DNA of 5,902 nucleotides from Verrucomicrobiota bacterium (lineage in GTDB: Bacteria > Verrucomicrobiota > Verrucomicrobiia > Chthoniobacterales > UBA10450), in contig QHOR01000234.1 in assembly GCA_003219395.1 (NCBI GenBank), positions 1-5,902 of the forward strand. Direction: 5' to 3'. A program made the position numbers and the translations under genes. Under the pieces are notes generated by a model. It was given only the letters and a program-made list of their open reading frames with translations. It ran no database searches and had not been told where the DNA came from. How positions within the stretch are numbered: position 1 is the first letter of the stretch; each line of letters starts with the position of its first letter. Positions 1-3,752 of the stretch are shown piece by piece.

Positions 1-1283
1 CTATACCCCCGCTGGTCCTGGGCTGGCGCAGCAGGATCACCGTGATTGATAGCCGGACTGCCGGGTTGAAGAGCATGAGTTAAAGTTGGGCCTCCGTTAT
101 CTGCCAGAAGCCCCAGAAGCGGATTGATGGGAGCGGCTGACGTACCAATCTGATCTGTAGGCTGCGAGTTAATGACAGCATCAGCATTGTTACCAATGAT
201 GTTGTAGCCGGCCGACTGGAGTCCGCCCGCACCTATGACGTCTGGCCCCCTAGGAGCACTGTTAAGCGCTATGATATTGCTGTCGGTTCTTATAGACTCA
301 GTTCCATAAATCCCACCGCCAAATGAACTCTTTCCACCTGTTGCAGAATTATGTGCGATGGTACTGCTCGTAATTTGAAGATCGCGAAGATTTCTAATTC
401 CACCCCCATCCATCGTTGTCAGACCAGTTCCGCTCACTGAATTCCCGCTAATCGTGCAATTCGTAACCGTCATGGACCCACCATTATCGATGCCGCCGCC
501 GCCGCCACCGCCCAAGTTGAGGCCGAAGGAATCGGCAGCAAAGCATGAATTATCGCTGATCGTGGAATTAGTAATAGTCACTGAGCCGCCCAAGTAGTTC
601 AATATCCCGCCGCCAGAGCTGCTTGCTACATCACCGCTTGAACCGGTGATATAGTACGCGGAATTGTTACTGATCGTACAACGCATGATGGTCATGTTAC
701 CCCCGCCATTGAGCACGCCTCCTCCGTTGCCACCGAGGAATTCCGTACCTGGCGCGTGATTACCTGAGATCGTGCTATCGATAAGCGTCAATACGCCAAC
801 GCTTCGAATGCCTGCCCCATCCTCCACACCAAGACCATTTGAGATCGTGAGGCTTGATATAGAAACCGTGACGTTGGATATGATGTCGAGAATTCGAAAT
901 GCAGGGGCAGTAGTGCTTCGCCGTAGCGTCAGGCGATCGGCGCCAGGGCCTGTGATAGTCAGATTTTTATCGATTTGTAATTCACTACTAGTTAGGCGAA
1001 CCGTCGTAACGTTCGCCGCGAAATTGATTGTATCGCCTGACGAGGCGCCAAAGATCGCTTGCCGTAAGGAACCTGGTCCGTTGTCATTCCCATTCGTGAC
1101 CGTGATGGTAGCCGCTGTCGCAATGGTCGCACTGAATAACAGCACACCAGTCACGCAAGAGAGACAGAAACGCCAACACTTAAACAAGTAACGGTTGAGA
1201 TACGTGGCAATGCGTTGCAGACGGCAAGCTTGCACAACCAAGGTCGAGCGGAAGATGTGGAGGGAGATGTAATTTTTATTCAT
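1..1283 (-). CDS. secreted right-handed beta-helix surface protein (C-terminal end beyond window)
   Basis: The frame reads open for 427 codons from ATG at 1283 to the window edge. An in-frame TGA lies 12 bases upstream of that ATG, so no earlier start is possible, and AGGA sits 7 bases before it. Residues 36-58 (CWRFCLSCVTGVLLFSATIATAA) look like a signal peptide ending in an Ala-x-Ala site. Residues 64-77 (NGNDNGPGSLRQAI) match the GPGSLR-AI signature that opens many secreted beta-helix proteins. From about residue 150 to 345 there are repeated turns of the pattern S/T-x-I-S-x-N-S alternating with GGGI-x-N, with a poly-Gly turn near 490-515. Residues 388-427 (PLLGLLADNGGPT, GSPAINHGD, DQRGY) are the conserved closing module that in this family often precedes a cell-surface anchor. 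Family knowledge points to an exported or outer-surface adhesin-like or polysaccharide-associated protein; no catalytic residues are evident. Oddity: 32-35 residues precede the signal peptide. A TTG codon at 1187 would give a more usual N-terminus but lacks a visible ribosome binding site. The C-terminal anchor is not seen. Confidence 0.85.
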   Translation of the reverse strand, partial: MNKNYISLHIFRSTLVVQACRLQRIATYLNRYLFKCWRFCLSCVTGVLLFSATIATAATITVTNGNDNGPGSLRQAIFGASSGDTINFAANVTTVRLTSSELQIDKNLTITGPGADRLTLRRSTTAPAFRILDIISNVTVSISSLTISNGLGVEDGAGIRSVGVLTLIDSTISGNHAPGTEFLGGNGGGVLNGGGNMTIMRCTISNNSAYYITGSSGDVASSSGGGILNYLGGSVTITNSTISDNSCFAADSFGLNLGGGGGGGIDNGGSMTVTNCTISGNSVSGTGLTTMDGGGIRNLRDLQITSSTIAHNSATGGKSSFGGGIYGTESIRTDSNIIALNSAPRGPDVIGAGGLQSAGYNIIGNNADAVINSQPTDQIGTSAAPINPLLGLLADNGGPTLTHALQPGSPAINHGDPAAPAQDQRGY

Positions 1284-1290
1284 ATCGGTA

Positions 1291-1294
1291 TCCT
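1291..1294 (-). promoter_or_regulatory. ribosome binding site of the beta-helix gene
   Basis: On the minus strand AGGA lies 7 bases before the ATG at 1283. This supports the ATG over the internal TTG at 1187, although the internal start would place the signal peptide directly at the N-terminus. Confidence 0.5.
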
Positions 1295-1342
1295 GTCAGC
1301 AACGGAAATTGCATTGCATCGTGTTGCGAGACATTCGCCCCG

Positions 1343-1372
1343 GTTATACCCAATTCGGTGTCGTTATGTCAA
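1343..1372 (-). promoter_or_regulatory. sigma70-type promoter for the beta-helix gene
   Basis: On the minus strand a perfect -35 box TTGACA (1367-1372) is followed after 18 bases by TATAAC (1343-1348), which matches 5 of 6 positions of the -10 consensus. Transcription would start near 1335 and leave an untranslated leader of about 50 bases before the ATG at 1283. It lies in the gap after the stop of the upstream repeat-protein gene, so the beta-helix gene probably has its own transcript. The call rests on sequence match only. Confidence 0.6.
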
Positions 1373-1594
1373 GCCTGTTCGAAGCTGCTATGGCGCGTAA
1401 CAGCTGCGTGTTTCAGCACACGCCACTGGACTTCCGTGGAAACCGTCTCGCGTTAAAAAAACGACGAGCTATTGCGGCATTGGACTAAGCTGGTGGGACG
1501 GAGATCAACCAGCGAGGGAGACGCGGAAACAGTTCACCTGGAACCTCGAGCCAACCACCGACGCGAGCATCTCCTTGCACGGGCGCAAATTAGC

Positions 1595-2497
1595 TCAGTC
1601 GCTGTTTCCAGCCGCTCCCATGTCCAGATCGTACACTTCTACGAGAGCAACGCCGACAACGATGTTCTTGCCGCGTACGATTGCGGTGTAGTTACCTGCC
1701 GGCAAGTTCGCAATGATTGCAGACTCAGTTGGCACTGTCGGAGCGAATCCGCTGGCTCGGATTGCGGCGACCTGGTCTGCGGTGATAATGCCTCCCTTTA
1801 TCGTATGCTGCCAATCATCGTTAGAGGCAATCAGCGCTCCGGTAGCGTCGTGCAGCTCCAATCTTGGATCAGGCAATCCATTCACAATGCCATATGGAAT
1901 GAGTTCAGGGCCAATGGCGCGGATGATCACCCTCTTTGCGACCGCACCTTGAACAATGAAACCGCCAATCATCACCTCGTCATTGGTCTGCACAAAGCCG
2001 CGAGTGCTGATGTTACTCAAAACTGAGGGAGAAGGAATAGTTTCGCTGAGGTCGTACGCTTCGACTAGGGCAACGCCCATTGTGTTGTTCACACCCCGTA
2101 TGATTGCGGTGTAGTTACCCGGTGGGAGATTCGCGATGATCGCGGACTCAGTCGCAACCGTAGGGGCGTGCCCGCTGTTTTGGAGCCAATTATCGTTAGA
2201 GGCGATCAGTGCCCCTGTGCCGTCGTGCAGCTCCAATGTCGGATTCTCTAGTACATTGGGAACCCCATATGGAATGAGTTCAGGCCCAATGGCTCGCAGG
2301 ATCAACTTCTTTGGTCCAGTTCCTTCAACGATGAAGCCGCCAATTATCACATTACCGCCTGTCTGTACCAGGGCGCGCGTACTGATGTTTGTTAGCTGTG
2401 AAGCAGTCGGCGCCGCGTCAGTTATACCGGTGGTCACCCCCACAGCGGCACCGGCCGTAAGACAAACGACGAATAACGATAGAAAAAGCTTTTTCAT
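1595..2497 (-). CDS. exported protein of two tandem beta-rich repeats
   Basis: This is a complete 300-residue protein of unknown biochemical role. I start it at ATG 2497 because MKKLFLSLFVVCLTAGAAVG is a textbook signal peptide at that point; the frame stays open to a TTG at 2548, but the 17 extra residues would be charged and precede the signal sequence. After export the protein is two copies of one module, residues 35-150 and 160-291. Each copy runs in the order NISTR, VQT, IGGFIV, R-AIGPELIPYG, P-LELHD-TGALIASND-W, APTV-TESAIIANLP-GNYTAI-RG, GVALVE-YDL. The second copy has 16 extra residues between the Trp and the APTV block (around 230-251). Similar modules recur in secreted proteins of Verrucomicrobiota-like bacteria; I recall no demonstrated function. 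No catalytic motif, transmembrane anchor or sorting signal is seen after the signal peptide, so the product is probably periplasmic or released. No Shine-Dalgarno motif precedes the ATG; a palindrome fills that space. Confidence 0.85.
   Translation of the reverse strand: MKKLFLSLFVVCLTAGAAVGVTTGITDAAPTASQLTNISTRALVQTGGNVIIGGFIVEGTGPKKLILRAIGPELIPYGVPNVLENPTLELHDGTGALIASNDNWLQNSGHAPTVATESAIIANLPPGNYTAIIRGVNNTMGVALVEAYDLSETIPSPSVLSNISTRGFVQTNDEVMIGGFIVQGAVAKRVIIRAIGPELIPYGIVNGLPDPRLELHDATGALIASNDDWQHTIKGGIITADQVAAIRASGFAPTVPTESAIIANLPAGNYTAIVRGKNIVVGVALVEVYDLDMGAAGNSD
1625..2020 (-). repeat. second copy of the tandem coding repeat
   Basis: Codes for residues 160-291 of the two-repeat exported protein. 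It aligns with the first copy along its whole length except for a 48-base in-frame insertion corresponding to the TIKGGIITADQVAAIRASG region. The nine-residue linker between copies is Ser/Pro rich (SETIPSPSV). Confidence 0.8.
2048..2395 (-). repeat. first copy of the tandem coding repeat
   Basis: Codes for residues 35-150 of the two-repeat exported protein. Its DNA is clearly related to the second copy: CCATATGGAATGAGTTCAGG on the plus strand occurs here at 2265-2284 and again at 1890-1909, and the match continues with one mismatch to 28 of 29 bases. Other long near-identical blocks cover the LELHD-TGALIASND and ESAIIANLP-GNYTAI segments. Confidence 0.8.
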
Positions 2498-2499
2498 AA

Positions 2500-2513
2500 C
2501 GATTACGTAATCG
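2500..2513. promoter_or_regulatory. perfect 14-bp palindrome abutting the start codon (possible operator)
   Basis: CGATTACGTAATCG is its own reverse complement and ends 2 bases before the ATG at 2497 on the minus strand. It occupies the place where a Shine-Dalgarno sequence would normally lie. A protein bound here could block transcription, or the RNA hairpin could hinder initiation. Function is inferred from position and symmetry only. Confidence 0.4.
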
Positions 2514-2551
2514 CGCCTGACGCGTTCGAAGGTCGCAGAGTCTGTCAAAAA

Positions 2552-2580
2552 AGTTTACGGGTAAAAGAACAGACTGTCCG
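2552..2580 (-). promoter_or_regulatory. weak candidate promoter for the two-repeat protein gene
   Basis: On the minus strand CGGACA (2575-2580, 4 of 6 with TTGACA) is followed after 17 bases by TAAACT (2552-2557, 4 of 6 with TATAAT). A start near 2545 would give a leader of about 48 bases and would place the 14-bp palindrome inside the transcript. It would also exclude the upstream TTG at 2548 as a start codon. The match is weak. Confidence 0.25.
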
Positions 2581-2612
2581 CGGCCGAAATTTACATCTTT
2601 TGAAAACCGGGG

Positions 2613-2762
2613 TCACTGGTCATCCGCACAGCTTTCCTGCAGCCGTTTTACAACGCCCCACGGATATGGCCTGCGCGCCTGGTTCAGAGATTTCGACGTG
2701 GAAAATGCCATGTGAGCCCAAACTTTGCCGTGCCGTTCATGCTTACCATCCTCCTCAGCCAC
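2613..2762 (-). CDS. possible small protein, 49 residues, unrecognised
   Basis: A minus-strand frame from GTG at 2762 to TGA at 2613-2615 would encode a basic, hydrophilic 49-residue peptide beginning MAEEDGKHERHGKVWAH. An internal ATG follows at residue 18 (MAFSTSKSLNQARRPYPWGV). AGGAGG lies just inside this frame at 2747-2752 and is better placed, at 9 bases, for an 18-codon ORF starting at ATG 2740. I do not recognise any of these peptides, and a chance frame is quite possible. Confidence 0.15.
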   Translation of the reverse strand: MAEEDGKHERHGKVWAHMAFSTSKSLNQARRPYPWGVVKRLQESCADDQ

Positions 2763-2852
2763 GGTTCTGGAATCGGTCGGAGCAAGCTACGGAAAGCAAG
2801 CACGTGAAGCGGTAGGTCAAACCACGTTGCGGGATCGGCAAATTTGTGGGAC

Positions 2853-3049
2853 CTATCGCTCAAAAGTGACAGCGGTCTTTCCAAGAGCTGCAAGCGCAGC
2901 CTGCCTGACGAATTCCAGAGCAGGATCAGTGCTGGTTTCGACCTCGTCGCGAGCCAGGTGTAAACCCAGCTGCGCAAGCGAAACTGCGATGCACGCCCGA
3001 ATCCATTCAGAGCAATTGACGCATTGCGGCCGTGGGCTAATTAATGCCA
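2853..3049 (-). pseudogene. possible remnant of a helical coding region, no start codon
   Basis: Read on the minus strand, this frame ends at TAG 2853-2855 and is stop-free back to about 3101, where it would be antisense to the methyltransferase. The last part reads ACIAVSLAQLGLHLARDEV then ETSTDPALEFVRQAALAALG and KTAVTFER. That is an amphipathic, helix-like composition that looks more protein-like than typical shadow frames. No ATG, GTG or TTG occurs in the open stretch, so it cannot be an intact gene in the usual sense. It could be the 3' remnant of a decayed gene cut off by the methyltransferase block, or simply chance. Confidence 0.15.
3016..3045 (+). promoter_or_regulatory. candidate promoter for the methyltransferase–glycosyltransferase pair
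   Basis: TTGACG (3016-3021, 5 of 6 with the -35 consensus) is followed after 18 bases by ATTAAT (3040-3045, 4 of 6 with the -10 consensus). The expected transcription start falls at about 3051-3053, on top of the GTG start codon, so the message would be leaderless or nearly so. The AT-rich TAATTAAT cluster is the only one in the 100 bases before the gene. Confidence 0.35.
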
Positions 3050-3050
3050 G

Positions 3051-3743
3051 GTGGACTCTCAGCCGGGACGCTCTGAATACAAGAAGGTTTGGTCTGCGCT
3101 TTCAACCACGCACGATCAGGCGAAGTTGCATGTGATCGGTGTAACCGATGAGGATGCGCTCCGTGCAACGGGTGAGCAAACGTTGGGGTTTCTTCAGGAA
3201 AGCGTGGGTATTCGAAAAGATGACGTAGTGCTCGAGATCGGGTGCGGAGTGGGACGCGTTGGCAGAGTAGTGGCACCGCTCTGCCGAAAATGGATCGGCT
3301 GCGATGTCGCCTCGAATATGCTCTCGCTGACAGCGGAACGATTACAGGATTTGCCGAACGTGGAGCTGAAGGAGATATCCGGTTATGATTTGACCGGCGT
3401 TGCGGATGCGTCCGTGGATGTTGTTTATTGCACGGTCGTTTTCATGCATTTGGAATCTTGGGATCGATATAACTACATCCTGGAGGCGTTTCGTGTGTTG
3501 CGGCCCAACGGCCGAACCTATGTCGACAACATAAATCTCTGTGCGGAGGGCGGCTGGAAAGTATTTGAGGTCCACCGTGCGATGTCCTCCACAAACCGTC
3601 CGCCGCATATGACACAGAACTCCACGCCGCAAGAGATCGAGACGTACCTTCGACGCGCTGGCTTTTCTAAGGTACAGATTCGCACGAATGACGACTGGAT
3701 CCGAGCTTCGGGGGTGAAGCCGGAATTGTTGGCCAATAGCTAA
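3051..3743 (+). CDS. class I SAM-dependent methyltransferase
   Basis: This complete 230-residue protein has the Rossmann-fold methyltransferase layout. Motif I is VVLEIGCGVGRVG at residues 59-71 (S-adenosylmethionine glycine loop). The acidic residue at the end of strand 2 is D85 in WIGCDVASNML. The strand-4 motif is DASVDVVYCTVVFMHL at 119-134, and the LRPNG turn at 150-154 follows. The N-terminal helix block (VWSALSTTHDQAKLHVIG-TDE) is typical of the family, which supports starting at GTG 3051; an in-frame TAA lies 9 bases upstream, so no earlier start exists. No ribosome binding site is visible. It should transfer a methyl group from S-adenosylmethionine to a small molecule or sugar in the cytoplasm. 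The acceptor cannot be read from sequence. The glycosyltransferase 9 bases downstream suggests methylation of a glycan or its precursor, which is inference. No membrane segment is present. Confidence 0.85.
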   Translation: MDSQPGRSEYKKVWSALSTTHDQAKLHVIGVTDEDALRATGEQTLGFLQESVGIRKDDVVLEIGCGVGRVGRVVAPLCRKWIGCDVASNMLSLTAERLQDLPNVELKEISGYDLTGVADASVDVVYCTVVFMHLESWDRYNYILEAFRVLRPNGRTYVDNINLCAEGGWKVFEVHRAMSSTNRPPHMTQNSTPQEIETYLRRAGFSKVQIRTNDDWIRASGVKPELLANS

Positions 3744-3752
3744 CACCGGGTA

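Larger units (their letters stand above)
1284..1594. other. intergenic gap between the two minus-strand genes
   Basis: This 311-base stretch separates the stop of the two-repeat protein from the start of the beta-helix protein. Besides the promoter and ribosome binding site listed separately, it holds a 6-bp hairpin (GCGTGT / ACACGC, 1406-1423, loop of 6) and an A7 run at 1455-1461 (T7 on the minus strand) inside an imperfect inverted repeat, CTCGCGTT / AACG-A-CGAG, at 1447-1468. Neither has the stem-then-T-run order of an intrinsic terminator for the upstream gene, so no clear terminator can be named. Open frames here look like chance. Confidence 0.5.
2549..3050. other. divergent intergenic region without a convincing gene
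   Basis: About 500 bases separate the minus-strand secreted-protein genes from the plus-strand methyltransferase. The left end carries the weak promoter and the palindrome of the two-repeat gene, and the right end carries a possible promoter for the methyltransferase. In between, no frame gives a recognisable domain. Two minus-strand stretches look slightly protein-like: 2613-2762, and the frame ending at the TAG at 2853-2855. They are listed separately with low confidence. No intrinsic terminator, tRNA or large repeat is seen. Confidence 0.5.

Noticed and set aside
772..1191. 139-codon plus-strand open frame
   Set aside because: It lies wholly antisense to the beta-helix gene, which has a signal peptide, family motifs and a promoter; the plus-strand translation has no recognisable features.
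1406..1423. 6-bp hairpin (GCGTGT / ACACGC) as a terminator
   Set aside because: No T-run follows on either strand, and the stem is short.
1447..1468. Inverted repeat around the A7 run as a terminator for the two-repeat gene
   Set aside because: The A/T run forms the loop and inner stem rather than following a GC-rich stem, so it does not fit an intrinsic terminator.
1472..2026. 184-codon plus-strand open frame
   Set aside because: It is antisense to the second module of the two-repeat protein, whose duplication proves the minus-strand reading.
2543..2548. TTGACA on the minus strand as a -35 box of the two-repeat gene
   Set aside because: No acceptable -10 box lies 15-19 bases downstream; the only AT-rich candidate is about 25-30 bases away.
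2498..2548. TTG at 2548 as the start of the two-repeat protein
   Set aside because: It would add 17 charged residues ahead of a textbook signal peptide, and no ribosome binding site precedes it.
2725..3135. 136-codon plus-strand open frame
   Set aside because: It overlaps the start of the methyltransferase in another frame, and its translation is rich in Arg, Ser and Cys with no domain-like pattern.
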